A stretch of 64,000 nt of DNA. Origin: Talinum fruticosum (Eukaryota; Streptophyta; Magnoliopsida; Caryophyllales; Talinaceae). Position numbers and translations under genes: made by a program. How positions within the stretch are numbered: the stretch's first letter is position 1; every line of letters starts with the position of its first letter. Positions 34,719 to 48,143 of this stretch are shown one piece after another. The notes under the pieces are model-generated. The model had not been told where the DNA came from, did no database searches, and saw only the letters and a program-made list of their open reading frames with translations. The stretch spans positions 7,068,001-7,132,000 of the forward strand of contig JAITYX010000026.1 in the NCBI GenBank assembly GCA_021018815.1, written 5' to 3'.

Positions 34719-37700
34719 TCATCCTTGGTTAACAGCTAAAGCTGCCTCAACACGCTTGACTAGTTCATCTGCAGGCAATGCCCCTTCCTGGAAATGCCGA
34801 AAGCACAAAATACAAAAGATTAATTATATTACCATGCACTGAAATTGAACAAGAAATTACAATGAAAGTAAAGAATCAAGTAGATGATTTTGTACAGTCC
34901 ACTATGAAAAAGTCACACTTGGAAAAACTAGAATGAAGGTGTTGTTCCATTCAACTTTTAGCTTACATGCTTACAGCTCCTTACAGCTGCAAGAATAAAA
35001 GTACATGCTTACAGCTGCAAATTGAACCTTCGCTTCCCACTCTTTACAACCTTACAAATCCTTACAACTAAATGAAACGGGTTGAAGTCGCATTTTAAAT
35101 GTCACATTTGAACCTTTTTAACAATGATGTCACAAAGGTTTTGCCATCTTTGAAATAGATCTTTTTAAGTCCAAAAACCAAAGTGAAAGGTTAATCCCAA
35201 AGGGGTGAATTTGTAAAAGTACACAGTAATCTACATCGCTTGTGCGAGGTGCATAGCATTCTTCCCTTTTTCCTCTCCCTCCACATGGCCCTCTATTAAC
35301 CTACCAAAATTATTTTCCTCATTTGTATCACATTTTCAATAATAAGAACTACATCAACCCAAGTGCTTTTTTTCTTTTTCATTTCAGGTCTTCTAAAACA
35401 ATAAGAGTATATGCACATCTGTAGGTGTAAACCCAAATATACTTGTATGCACCCTAAACATCTTAATTAATCACACCAACATGTTCAGCAGACGCTAAAT
35501 TGATTTCATCTTAATTAATCACAGCAACATGTTCATCAGATGCTTCATTCATAAGGTAGCCCACTAGGGGACCCATATTTCCTGGCGCCACCCTGGGGCA
35601 ATGCATGAGAGAGGAGAAGGGGAACTCCCCATGCCTTTGACGGGATTAAACACTTGAACAGTCACTACCTTATTGGAAGGTGGGCAAAAAGAATCCCACA
35701 GCCACCACTTTGATGGTTACATCGATTTCAAAGCATCATGTGAAAACTTATTGAGACCTCAGGACAGTGTATCAAGTAGCTATACTGTAAGGGAAAGGTA
35801 CATAGCATTCAGTACTGGAGCGCCATACTAAATTAACCTGGTTCTAAGCATCCACTCCAACCATTTGGTACAAAAGAATTGGACCAAATTAGCATGAAGT
35901 CTCCACAACCAAACATGGTCTGTTTTCTGCCTAAAGTGAGATCAAGATGGATTCCAGTCTGAATTCGCAGCCCTCTACCTGGGGCAATGCATGAGAGAGG
36001 AGAAGGGGAACTCCCCATGCCTTTGACGGGATTAAACACTTGAACAGTCACTACCTTATTGGAAGGTGGGCAAAAATCCCACAGCCACCACTTTGATGGT
36101 TACATCGATTTCAAAGCATCATGTGAAAACTTATTGAGACCTCAGGACAGTGTATCAAGTAGCTATACTGTAAGGGAAAGGTACATAGCATTCAGTACTG
36201 GAGCGCCATACTAAATTAACCTGGTTCTAAGCATCCACTCCAACCATTTGGTACAAAAGAATTGGACTAAATTAGCATGAAGTCTCCACAACCAAACATG
36301 GTCTGTTTTCTGCCTAAAGTGAGATCAAGATGGATTCCAGTCTGAATTCGCAGCCCTCTACTGGATCGCCCAAACCACGTGTCCCCCTTCTGCTTCAGAC
36401 ATATCCACCTCGTCCCCCTTCTGCTTCAGAAATGTCCACCTCCGCCTTTTTGCTTTTGCATTTTGCTAATCTCTCACATACATTACAAAAATGATCACTG
36501 GGTTGGACGGGAGAAATGCAGTTGTGATCCATTTCAACCCCTCTCCCCGGGCGCATTTTGGTAGGATAGAATTGCAACACAGGATGAAGGTAAGGAAAGG
36601 GTTTGCTAGGCGGGGTTGAATATGCTCTTGTACAGATTTCCCTAGAGTTTAAAGGCTGTAAGAACAGTATGGTATATGAAAAACACCGGTTTAATGAATA
36701 CTACAGAAATCTATATTAGCTAGAAAGCAATCATATGAGGCAGCAATAAACATAACCAACTTACAAAGCGGTCACAGGGCTTCCCATCCTTAAATAGGAT
36801 GAATGTGGGCAATGCCTCAATGTTATACTTGTCAGCAATGCTTGTGTCTTTCTCAGTGTCAATTTTTTCCACTAGTATTTTGTCTTTCAGAGTAACAGCC
36901 ACTTGTTCAAGTATAGGAACCATAAACTGACAGGGACCACACCTGCCATACGATTATTACATAAACTTAGTTAAACGTGCCTTCACAAACTAGACATGCA
37001 TATTCCTCATGATTATTAGCAATAAATACTACATTCCAGATCCAAACTATGCAATCAAAGATCATTAATACCAACACAGAATCTCCCTGCTTGAGAGATT
37101 CATGTTTCTACTCTAATAAGTGGTCATTGCGAAAATAAAATAAGAAAGAGAAACGGTCATGCAGTCATTTTCATAGCATATTTCGGTCCTATGGAGCACT
37201 GATCGAAAATGCATAGAGGGCCACTGAAATTTCATTTTCTATTTTGCAGACTGGTGATATGCCTTATATAACATGCTCTAATTACCCAACTTGATCAGAG
37301 TTATTAGATTATTCACCTGATATTTACACATTTACATGAGACATTGAATATTCCCATTTAGCTATCCTACAATCCACCCAATGACCCTTTGAAAGGAAAC
37401 AAGAAAAAAAAAGGTACATTTTCCTGTGAAATCAGTTGAAACTGCCCCTTCTGTTTCTCTTGACACAATTATTTGGTTTCAGAAACCTACGTGTTTCTTA
37501 TTTTCAGAATGATGTATGGATTTTTGCTAGCCCAAGTCCACCTGTTGATGGTCTTATTAGAGGCTAGTCTGCAACTAAAATAATCAGCAAAACTGATCAG
37601 GTTGTCCCATGTCTGATGGAAACAGCCTTCAAACAATCCCTACAGCTACTATAAACCCTTCCTGCCTAAAAAGAAAAACCGGAACAAACATTGCCCTAGT

Positions 37701-40700
37701 TCCATTTCACATTTAGGAGGATCATTGATGAAGGGGATATACAAGGTGAAGCCAAAAAGTGTAACATAATTCCAGTTCATCAAAACTAATCCCAATGACA
37801 AAGAACCACTTGTATTGCTAATTACAACATTTCAACAGCTAACCAGGCTGACAAAAGAAGGCAACTATTGATTTCGTACAATCTTAGATATCCTCTTTTT
37901 CCATTCTTAAGTATCCCTTTTTCCCCCTTAATTTTTGCTTAAGTACATCATATTCTTAAATGTCTTAAGGATAAATTGTCAAGGATAAAAGGATCATACA
38001 TCCATGGAGCCACTAGCAGAGATAAGGGATCTGAGAATCTTTACAGAATGGGCCTTGCTGCTTGTGCCAGTGGAATACAAGTACAAGACAAAGTCAAGGA
38101 TGAAAGATAAGCTAGGAGGAGAGAGGACAACGGTGTGGTTTCGCAGGGGCAGATTTCCCATCACTCAAATATGATTCTACGTTGTCAATTAGCATTGGCT
38201 AGTACTAGCATATTTAACATGCAAATGGCTGCAAGTGTCTTCCTTGTCATGTTTGCAAAGGCCACTTTTCTGTTTTTTGTTGGTTAAGAGGACGGGGATT
38301 CTTTCTTCGTAAGTTGAATGAAGACAAATGCCTTGTTCTTTTTATTTATAAGGAGCTGTACGGCTATAAGTTGTAAGGTTATAAGATAGTTGTAAGGTTA
38401 GTTGTAAGCAACTGTAAAGATGTAAGCTAAATTGAAAAAGACTAGGGCCAAAGGGAACCGAGCAGATGGAAAATTACCAGATTTTCATGCACCTAATTCA
38501 CAATTTCACAAGCCTAAAACACGAAATACATGGTACGCTCCATTTTGACACTTCTTTTTCAGCAAGTTTCTCTTTAAAGTTTCGTTCTAACATTTAGTTT
38601 TCTTGTTGAAAGGCATGTTAAATGTAAAAGCAATAAAAGAGGTTTGATGGTAGTTTAACTGATTTTAAAAGGTAGAAACAGGCATAACTCAATTCTCTAT
38701 TAGGCCACCTACCCCAGCCCCCCCAACATGCGGTTGACAAAAGAAGACAAAAAGAAAGAGAAAACAGAAAAGGAAGAAACCCAATTGCATTGGCAGTCCT
38801 GCAATTTGTTCTCTTGCTTTACACACACCCACTATGGCAAAAGGTGAACTAAAGGCATGAGTGACAGAAAATCAAATTGATAAGGAAAGGGGTTTTCACA
38901 ATTTGCTGGGCCACAACAATCCACGGGTCTCTGAACACTACTGAAGTATTAAATTGGTAGCACATTACAACTCAATAAATTCCTATATGATGTTGGATTC
39001 AATATGAAGCTATGAACCTATTACGTATTATATCCCTAAAGAACATTTCATTCTAGAGCCTAAAGGATGTTTATTTACATAAGAGATTAGAGGTTGATTG
39101 CAAAAACATGTCTCTTATTAATCGAATGTAAAGAATGATGGTTACACATGGCAAACTAATATACACCTATAAAATTTAAATTTAAAAATACGAGATGCAA
39201 ACAAAGTGGGAACCCCCCCAAAAAAAGAAAAAAGAATCAAGGGGACGAACTTACCACACAGCATAGAAATCAACTAGGACCGGTTTATCAGACTTCGCAA
39301 TCAACTCATCAAAGGAAGAAAATGTCTGCTTTGTTGCTTCAATCTAGAGAGTGTTAAGGCAGGACATGCATGTTAAACCACTTAACAATCTATACATGTA
39401 TATCCTTCTAATGTTGCACAAAAAAAGCCAAAATCCAGGTTCTGACTATAGTTTTGTATCATAAATAGTAAGCCAAAAGAAGACACAGAATAAGGTGCTT
39501 GAGACATTCCTCCCAGTCTCCCTCAAACCCTTAGGTTAGGTATCATGAAGCCATGCACATAGCTCTTGATGATTCTCAAACATATGGTTTCATACTAATT
39601 TTTAGCATGAGGAGCCACAAAAGAAGTAACTGGAACCATTATCTTCTGTTCCACCAAACTAAGCCTATGTGCAGTGAACAGTGCCAGCCACAAACGGATG
39701 GAAAAATTTATACCTTTCGAATGACATCTTGTGTGAAATCCGAAGCCTGTGCTTCAGACAGATAATGGGCGTCAATCTAATGCCTTGAAATCTGTGTTAC
39801 TTGGACTCTTCATTTGGCCTCTCAAGTGCTCGTATTGGACACTTGACACTCGGACATGGGTACGGACACTTGACACTTCATTCTAGACCAAAAATACACA
39901 AAATTTCTCAAAACAATGCCGAGTCCGACACTAGACACTTATACATGGGTATGACTAGTGCCAATAACATAGCTTGAAACCCATTACATTCAGAAATCAT
40001 TACATCAATCAAACATGTCTCCCCCCAAGAGTATCCGATTGATTCATTGCTGCCATAATTGAAGCAATGGTCAGCTCGAGAGATAGTCACCAATCGGACC
40101 ACTTAAACATGGATATCAACAGTTTTTTTTCGTTTTATAGATGCCTAATAACATATCAGCACTATCAACCTATCAAAGGTCCTCATTCTTAGGGGCCCAA
40201 AACTTCCTTCCCTAAATGTAGGGACTCCATCACTTCCCAAAGAGAATCCCATGATCATAAGATAAGTAAGATAATCAATACTGACGTGACAAATTCATGA
40301 CCGAAAATCGGAACCCTGCCAAACGAAAAAAAAACCCCAAATTCTTGGAAAAAGGTCAAAGAATGAATCTACTTCAAGATTAACCCTCGATATGCAACCC
40401 TAACATCAATGAAACACCAATTTCGCACGCAATTGAACCCCAATTCCACAACAAAGTCTAAACAGAACAAAGCACATACACTCCCAATTCCAAACATCAC
40501 AAAAATTGCTTCAAAACTCAAGGAAAATAAACTGGGAATGTTACCCGGGGAAGAACTCGCGCGCGGGAAAGAGGGAGAGACCCGATACTCCGAAACTGAC
40601 GACGTAGGTGAAGAGGGAACTGAATTTGGAGGGAAGACAGAGAAGAATACTTGGAGAGTGAAGTCTTGGTTGGAACAGTAGAAGAATTTTGGGAAGTCAG

Positions 40701-40736
40701 GGTTGAAATCGTGGATGAAGGAAGGGGAGTCGCCAT
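34719..40736 (-). CDS. TRX Y: Plastid thioredoxin y
   Basis: Four exons on the minus strand: 40736-40545, 39343-39255, 36942-36765 and 34787-34719, all with GT..AG introns (1.2, 2.3 and 2.0 kb). They total 528 nt, 175 residues. Residues 1-64 are rich in Ser/Thr/Arg and lack acidic residues, as in a chloroplast transit peptide. The thioredoxin domain follows: buried Asp89, active site W94-C-G-P-C98 (its Trp codon is split by intron 2), DTEK at 122-125, cis-Pro139 in ALPTF, and the end EGALPADELVKRVEAAL. The IEALPTFILFKDG and DRFEGAL stretches fit the y-type rather than m, f or x. Y-type thioredoxins reduce peroxiredoxin Q and other antioxidant enzymes in plastid stroma, fed by ferredoxin-thioredoxin reductase. 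The start ATG has context caATGGCG, and a weak TATA-like ctatttaa lies about 85 bp upstream. No defect is seen. The alternative, another plastid thioredoxin type, is unlikely. Confidence 0.93.
35592..36361 (-). repeat. Recent 386-bp tandem duplication in thioredoxin intron 3
   Basis: The unit from about 35592 (ctggggcaatgcatgagaga) to 35978 is repeated at once to 36361. By eye the copies differ by one 3-bp deletion (gcaaaaagaatccc versus gcaaaaatccc) and about one substitution (ggaccaaat/ggactaaat), so they are about 99 percent identical and young. The duplication lies wholly within intron 3 and leaves the exons intact. Confidence 0.95.
36381..36442. repeat. 31-bp tandem duplication
   Basis: Two direct copies of a unit starting gtcccccttctgcttcaga, at 36381 and 36412, differing at a few positions. 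It is close to the right end of the 386-bp duplication in the same intron. Confidence 0.85.
39791..39972. mobile_element. Small dispersed repeat in thioredoxin intron 1
   Basis: Starts tctgtgttacttggactctt and ends ccaataacatag, imperfectly inverted. In between, ggacac/gacacttg words are repeated (tggacacttgacactcgg, acggacacttgacacttc, ccgacactagacac). I recall gtgttacttggactcttc-type ends on short repeats scattered through plant genes and introns, with GGACAC cores, but cannot name the family. It has no coding capacity. Confidence 0.45.
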
Positions 40737-41521
40737 TGAAGGAGAAGGAGAGCACTGATGTTCTGGTGGTGAGGGGGCAGAGAGCGGGAGGATGTGTATA
40801 GGTTTGGTGGCAGGTTAAATAGCAACGTTCTTCCTGTATTTTTTTCAGTTCATGTTTTGTCTCCTCGTTCCTCTTCTCCCTTGCGTTGCGTGTACGTTTT
40901 ATGTTTAACGGTAATAAAATAACGAGACTTACTGGTTACTTATCAATCCCACGATAACTCCTATGTTTGATTGCTAATTATCTAGAAGACGTGAATTTTT
41001 TTATTAAAAAAAAAACCCAAAAAGACAAGCTCTATTAGTGTGTGTGTGTTTTTTTAAACAAATTGAAATCAAGATATGCCCCAAATATCCTCAAATAAAA
41101 CTCTTATCAGAGGGGGAAGGGTGTTAACTTGCTAATTATTCATTGTTTTGTTTGTCTTCCAATAGCAGTGAACCAATTTGTAGCATTAAAGAAATAGTCT
41201 GCATTCTCTGATAATATAGCATAAGTTTGCTTCGGTTAGAATTATTCTTTGATGTTCTAGATAATAATTTGGAATTCATTTTGATGATTAGATTATCTAT
41301 ACCTTTTTAACTCTTGTTATCGACAACCCTTTAAAAAGTTTCATCAATTCAATTTTAACAGAAGAACAAACACAAAAGGAGGTTGAAAAACCTTTGATCC
41401 AATTGCCTAGATGACCTCTAAATATTTCCTCCGAAATCGGGTTACCTTTGAAGGTCTATCCAAATTGGGAGGGTCCAATCTGGAGGTGAATAATTTTCTA
41501 TAACTTTTTTTAAAATTAGGT
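40737..41521 (-). promoter_or_regulatory. Upstream region of thioredoxin y
   Basis: This contains the 5' leader and proximal promoter of the thioredoxin gene, read on the minus strand. The leader is CT-rich (ctctctgccccctcacc), and a TATA-like ctatttaa lies at about 40814-40821. Further upstream is AT-rich DNA. No second gene is visible before the LINE fragment. Confidence 0.5.
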
Positions 41522-42560
41522 GTTTTTTTTTTTTTTTGTAAGAAGGCTTCATTACTACGAGAAACTCATTTATAACCTAGTAGTATCTAACTTTGAGGTC
41601 AACTTTTAGAAAGGGTTCCCTAGACACTAATACTCAATCATATGTACATAAATGTTCCCACGTGGTGTATTTTGTATTAGCATTGAGGTAGCATATTCTA
41701 TTCCTAATATTTTCCTTCACCACTTTATCTATTGTTTTTGCATTGAGGGTCTTCCCCGAAAGAGTTTTTCATTCCTGTCCCGCCAAACCCAATATTGGAT
41801 AGTTGCAATGGTGCTCGTTAATAGTAATTGCTGCACTTTAGGCCATTTGTTCTTGATCAATTTTTTCGCCAGTTCTCAAGAATTTGTGGTTGCCACTTGA
41901 TTTTCAGCAATCTCCATATGTATTCTCTTATTGTAGAAGCATAGTTGCGGGAAAAGAAGAGATGCTCTCTAGATTCCTCTCGTAATTCCACAAATACCAC
42001 ATTCGAGTGTTAATCCCTTGGATGAACTTAGCCAATCTTTTTCTCACAGGCAATCTATTTTGCGACAGGAGTCATACAGGTGATGCTATGTTTTGGTTGG
42101 ACACCCTTGCACCAGGCTAGCTTAGTCCACGACTTTATTGTTTCCCCTTGGAGAGCCATTTGTACCCCAGTGATGTTATATACTCCCTGTTTTTGAGAAA
42201 ACTAGGATTTTGATATTTGCAATATGTTTCAAATATATCCCTCAAATTGCATATTCTCCTCTAATACCAAGCACATATCTTGTGTTGCTACATAATCCCG
42301 AAATTAGTACCTTTTAAGGTAGTGTGAGTGTACCCACTTAACCCACAGAGTTGTCCTTCTTGTTGCGTACAGCCCATATATGTTTTTTGTAAGAGTTATG
42401 TTCCACTTGGCTAACCCCAGTCCTCCACTTCTTTTTCTTTTGGCAGATGATCTCCCATGCTACAAAAGGGATTTTTGTGCTCATTGATTCTCGCATCCCA
42501 TAAGAAGGTCCGACAAATTTATTCTACCTTATGGATAGTTTGTCATGGAATAACAAAGAT
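41522..42560 (-). mobile_element. LINE 3' fragment
   Basis: Minus-strand frames resemble the end of a plant LINE ORF2. At about 42470-42520 there is a CRTFLWDARINEHK-like segment, and at 41700-42050 several pieces with W, C and H spacing (MWYLW, HLFF, W..L) of the zinc-binding region. Frames are broken throughout. A run of about 16 T at 41522-41538 corresponds to the poly(A) tail of a minus-strand insertion and supports the 3' limit. The 5' limit is approximate. Confidence 0.65.
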
Positions 42561-43767
42561 TAGGTGTTTTAGTATTGCATAAATTGATAAAATTTTATTA
42601 TAATTCTTGTGATAAAAACTTATCTTAGTGGTAATTGATTAAGAATTGAAATACTCTGTAATTAAGTCATAATTTTAAATTAATTTTTTTAGTTAAAAAA
42701 TATATTTATGATGAACAATTATAAAACTTAAGGTTTTGTATTCTATATTCTGAAATTTGTACTCTTTTTTTTCTCAGGTTCGTGGTGATATACATGGCTT
42801 CTTGATCTACTATGTTACCACATTCACATATTCAGATATTTAGTAAAGAAAAATAATTTTTTAGTGATGATTTACAAAATAAGATTAAAAACAAAAAATA
42901 AAATATGATGACTTTAGACCTTTAATTAGCTCATTAAAAAATCTTTGTAAAATTTTACTAAAAATATAGACGTAAATCCGGTATTTGTGTGCTTCACTTT
43001 GAATCTAAAAAAATACATGTACTAGTTAAAATTGTTTTTTCTTTATTTTATTTAATTATTATTTTCTTTCCTCCACTTCTTTCCTTTTTTTAAAAAAAAG
43101 AAATTAAAATATTAAGTCCCTTTGCTGTCGTTTAAGAGTAATGGTGGTGACAATCCAACCAAATGCATTAGTTTAGACTTATAGACAACCTAAGACTTGT
43201 GGACTTGAGCAACTATTGCTACTAATACTTAAATACAGTTACAATAGCTTAAGCAACCGGCTCACTAATTGTGGATGATTAAATAAAAAGATGAAACTCA
43301 AAAACTTAATATTTATTATCTAAAAGATTGTATGTATATCATTGGAAAGAATCTTAAATCAAGCCTTAATGAATGTTATAACGAATGTCGTGACACTTCA
43401 GACCAAAACAAAAAAATGACAATAGTGACACATTTTATATACTACTAACAAAATGTATATTAAAAATGTACCGACATATTGTGATCGGTTGATTTTAACA
43501 CTATCATTAACCACCCTATTTTTTAAGTTGATACTTTCCAATCTAGTTTTGTTGCCGATGCTCGTAAACATTTGGTATCTATTCTGATGGTTATTTTATT
43601 GTGGTTGTTAATATATACCTTTAAAGGACAAAAGTTCAAATATCTCCTCCCTCTCCTCCACACTATAAATAAGCAGTTACGCACCATTAGTTATGTAAGC
43701 ACCTCCAATATATAAAGTTTTTAAATAAACTAATAAAGACGAGTTATAAGAGTGGACTTGCACTTTA
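42561..43767. other. AT-rich intergenic
   Basis: No coding region, RNA gene or element end could be supported in this AT-rich stretch. Confidence 0.5.
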
Positions 43768-46700
43768 TTTTTGAAAAAGGTAAGTACATCAACTAATAGG
43801 TAACCCTTCTCGTAAGGGTTTTATCCAAGTTGTCCTACATTAAAATGGAGAGAAAGAAAAAGAAGAAGAAGGAAGAAAATCCCAATACAAAGAGTGGGAG
43901 ATAGAAAGACCTACTCTTACTACCCAATCAATAGCCCTATTGCCTTCTCGATATTGATAAGGATATGACTACAATTCCTAAGATACGGATGAATATCATG
44001 AATAAGAGTCTATATCTCCCACGGTGGTTGGAATTCTTTGCGTAAAGCCTTTATCACAATTTGTTTATCCCCCTCAATGACTATAGAACGAAATCCCGAT
44101 TGGATAGCTGCTCATACTCCGTTTCTCATAGTAGTGGCTTTAGCTACCAAGATTGAGGTCAGCCCAGCATTTGAAACTCCCGCTTGGATAAATCTTTCGT
44201 CCCAACTTCGATGACAAACCCTCCTTCTGCAGTTATATATGATTTTGATACATCAAAGTTAATTTTGATGAATCCCCGGCGGCTTCCGCCATCCGATATG
44301 ATGATATGAGGTGGTAGGAAGAGGAGATGATTGAGGTGAAGAAGAAGGAGAATACAAATCATCAAATCTTCCTCTTGCCCTCCATTCAGCCCATAACCTT
44401 TTAGCTTTGATAATTGTTGATATTGAGTTATACCTTCCATTATTAAACACAATATCATTTCTACTTTTCTGTATACTCCATATCAAATAAACCAACCTAA
44501 CAGTTTGAGTTCGTTTATTAAGATTCCTAAACTTTTGGATAATTTTAGGGAGTGACGGATTGTGAAAATGACCGATATTAATATTGAGCCACTTGTGGAG
44601 ATAAGCTTTCTCCCAAGTATCTTTAACATGAAGACATCTTTTTAGAAGTGTATCTCATGTAACAATGGAATTATGACGTAGTTGCCATAGAAATAGTTTT
44701 GTTTTAGGCATAATATCTATTTTTCATATCCACCCAACTTTCCAAACATGGTTTCGATCCTCAATATCATGTGCATTCTAAGTTGCTGATTTTGTAGTGA
44801 ACTTCCCTCTACTCGACAATCCCTAGCACACCGTATCTTCCAAATCATGATGAGGAATGGATATAGTATTTATCATTCTACAAATGTCCATTGGAAGGAA
44901 TGAGGAAAGAAATTGAATATTTCGTTCTTTATCGGGCGTAATACATATATTTACGGATGCATCAAGCGGTGGAATATCATTCATATTGTTATCATAATAC
45001 TAGAGTAATATTGCTTGGCCACACCAAATATCATGTTAAAATTTTGTAGTCTTCCCATTTCCAATTTTTCATTTTAATCCTCTTCTAAAAGATCTCTTTC
45101 TTTTAGGAGACATCTCCATGCCCAAGAATCCGAATGCTTAGGTTTTCGTAAGAAAAATCATTAGATAATGGATATTTAGACCGCATGATTTGTACCCAAA
45201 AATTATTCGGCTCGTCCAAGAATTGCCATATAAGTTTACAAAGAAAGGCTTGATTAACAGTTTCGGTTTTCTCGAGACCCAAGCCCCCAGTCTCTTGGGC
45301 ATACAAATTTTATCCTAAGAAACAAGGGGAAGACCTTTTAGATCCTTTGATTTGCTCCAAAAGAAATCCTTATCAATTTTATCCAACGACAAGGATGTGT
45401 TTTTTGGCAATTTAAAACATTGCATAATATGTCCAGGTAGCGATTCCAAATTAAATTGAATCGGAACCACTTGTCCTGCTTTAGAGAGCGAATTAGTTTT
45501 CCAATTTTGCGGTTTATTATCTCGCTTTAGCTAGGATATCAGCAAAGGTAATACAATTTGTCCTGCCTTTAAAAACCGGACACCCAAGATATTTTTCCGA
45601 GGAATCTCTATGCGGGATATTAAATATGGATGCAACCGCAATTCTATCGATAGACATCACATTTTTCGAAAAACAAGAACTGATTTATGAAAATTAACAA
45701 GTTGCCGGAGATATTACAAAACTCATTCAAAATATTGCTAAGTTTAAAGCACGTGCCATTACTAGTCTTGCAAAAGAGTAAACTATCATCGGTAAAAAGT
45801 AAACAAGGTATTTTTTGCGCTATAGGTGAAATCTTACTCCCAATACCGGATTTTGGCTGCATCGCCTCCATATGTAATATGTAAGTAAGAACATCTATAC
45901 AAATTATAAAAAGGTACAGAGACAAAGGGTCTCCCTGTCTAAGGCTTCTAGATGGTCTAAAGAAGACACATGACTCATCATTAATAATTAAAGAATACGT
46001 GACAAAAGAAATGCATTCTCTTATCCAACTAATCTAGGTATCGTGAAAACCAATCTCCTTAAGAGAAGCAAAAATAAAGTCTTATTCAAGTCTATCATAA
46101 GATTTTTCCATATCAAGTTTGAGTCTAATATATGCCTGTTTCCTTTTCATATTGTCAAACTTATTAATGATTTCATGTGCCAAAAGGATATAATCATGTA
46201 TATCTCTATCTAGAACAAAGGCACTCTGGTATGGACTAATAATTCTTTGAAGAACCGATCGTAGTATATTAACAATAATTTTGGAGATAATCTTATGCAA
46301 ACTATTGCATAAGCTGATTGGCCTAAAATGCGCCGTAGTCGACGGGTTTGCCACTTTTGGAATTAGAACAATAAAAGTATGATTAACCTCCCTAAATAAT
46401 TTTTCATTTTAAAAAAATCCATAACACATTGAATAACTTCACTACCAATAATATTCTAATGTTGTTGGAAAAAACATGCCCTGAAACCATCAGGTCCTGG
46501 AGCTTTAAAAGGATTCATTTGAAAAGCTGCAGTTTTAACTTCCTTAGGTGTTACCTGGAGCTATAAGATCGCAATTGTCGGCTTTTGAAATAAGTGGCCT
46601 TAAATTAAGATTAATTGGACCTGCATTATGTCTTTGCATGAGAAATCTACTGTTTGATAATGGTTTTGTCATTAATCCGGACTCCGATTCATTCTTGATT

Positions 46701-47560
46701 TGAGAGATATTCGTTCTTTGCTTCCTAAAGGGACAACATTTATAAAAAAATTAAAGTTTCGGTCTCCCTTAGTCAGCCATTCTTTTCTATAAAACTTTCC
46801 CCAATATTTTTGATTAAACAGGAAGAGCCTCTCTCTTTGCTTAATAAGTCTTGAGTGCTAATAAAGTAGTCCGAAGTTGCAAGAGTCAACAATCGGTCTA
46901 TCTTCAACTTTTTATAATTGCAAGGAATTTTTTTCAATCTATTAAAGATAATTATTGTAAGAACTCTTAGCCCATCTCTTTAGTTTAACTTTAATGTTCT
47001 AATTTACAAATTAATTTGAACATGTTTGTCCCTCTCGTGAGAAATATTCTGTTGATCCTTGATAATCTTCTTAACTTCATCAAAGTTAGACCAATTATTT
47101 TGGAATCTAAAATTCCGCCTCCTATCCTGTGATTTATCGGGATCCGTATTAAGAACAATATAACAATGATTCGAACAGGAAAAAGGTCCATGTGAAATAA
47201 AGCACTTTGGATATAAGTCAATCCAATCTCTTCTTGCAATTGCTCTATCTAATCTTTCATAAATGAGTTGTCCTCTTAGAAATTTTTTCCAAGTATATGT
47301 CTTGCCTATAGAGGGATGCTTTCCCTTTGTACATTGTGGATGGAATTTCTTAATCTCTAAAAATTAACCAGAGAAAGTTTTTGTCCCCATAATTTTTCAT
47401 TGAAACTTTCTAACTCATTAAAGTCCTTTATAATACACCATGGTAAATTGATAAGACAATTAAAGTGGTGTAAATTATTCCAAAAGACATTTTTATCTAT
47501 AGCCTGGGTTAGACCATAAATCCCTGAAATGATACACTTCTTTTGATTGCTTTTATCCAA
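43768..47560 (-). mobile_element. LINE A: 5'-truncated L1-type element with RNase H
   Basis: Minus-strand order from 47560: C-terminal endonuclease domain (CIISGIYGLTQ and PWCIIKDFNELESF, where the usual GDFNE is changed to KDFNE; then the NFRFQNNW region); reverse transcriptase (AHFRPISLCNSLHKIISKII, QSAFVLDRDIHD, and CLLFTDDSLLF at about 45800, the FADD-type catalytic motif); post-RT region (QETGGLGLEKTETVNQAFLC); and an RNase H relic (INFDVSKSYITAEGG at 44250, then AIQSGF..IVIEGDKQIVIKAL at about 44050). Stops and frameshifts separate the domains. A T-rich stretch followed by gaaaaaggtaagt near 43768 marks its 3' end. The N-terminal endonuclease half and ORF1 are missing. Confidence 0.85.
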
Positions 47561-48143
47561 GACATGCAGATGAATAGTTCATCAATCTTTTCACCATTCC
47601 CAACCTCCCAACAAAGGCCCTCCACCAATAGGCTCTTTGTGCCCCAAATACTCGCCCACACATGACTGGGGTTTCCTCCCCGCTTGTCTCTAGGAAGTAA
47701 GAATTATAAAAGTATCGGGTTTTGTAGCCACATTGCACTAAAGAGTTAGGATTCATTATCATACACCACCCTTGCTTTGCCAACAAAGCTTACTTAAACA
47801 CTTTCAAGTCTCATAAGCCCAGTCCACCTATCCACTTCGGAAGAAATATTTGTCCCAGGATTTCTAGTGTAACTTCCAAGCTCCCTCATTAGTTCCCCAC
47901 CAAAACTTCGCATCAAAACATGGATTTTGCCAATTAAACCTATTAGGGATTCAAAACAAACCTATTTCATATGTTGGGGTAGCTTCAGCGATAGATTTAA
48001 TAAGGACTTTCTTAACCCAGTTTTGAGAGTAGCTTTTCCTTCTAACCTTACATCTTCTTCCAAATTCGCTCCTTAAGTCTAGCAAACTTTGCTTTCTTTG
48101 ACGTCCGAATTACGAGTAAGTAGACCCTAATATCTTTAATGTA

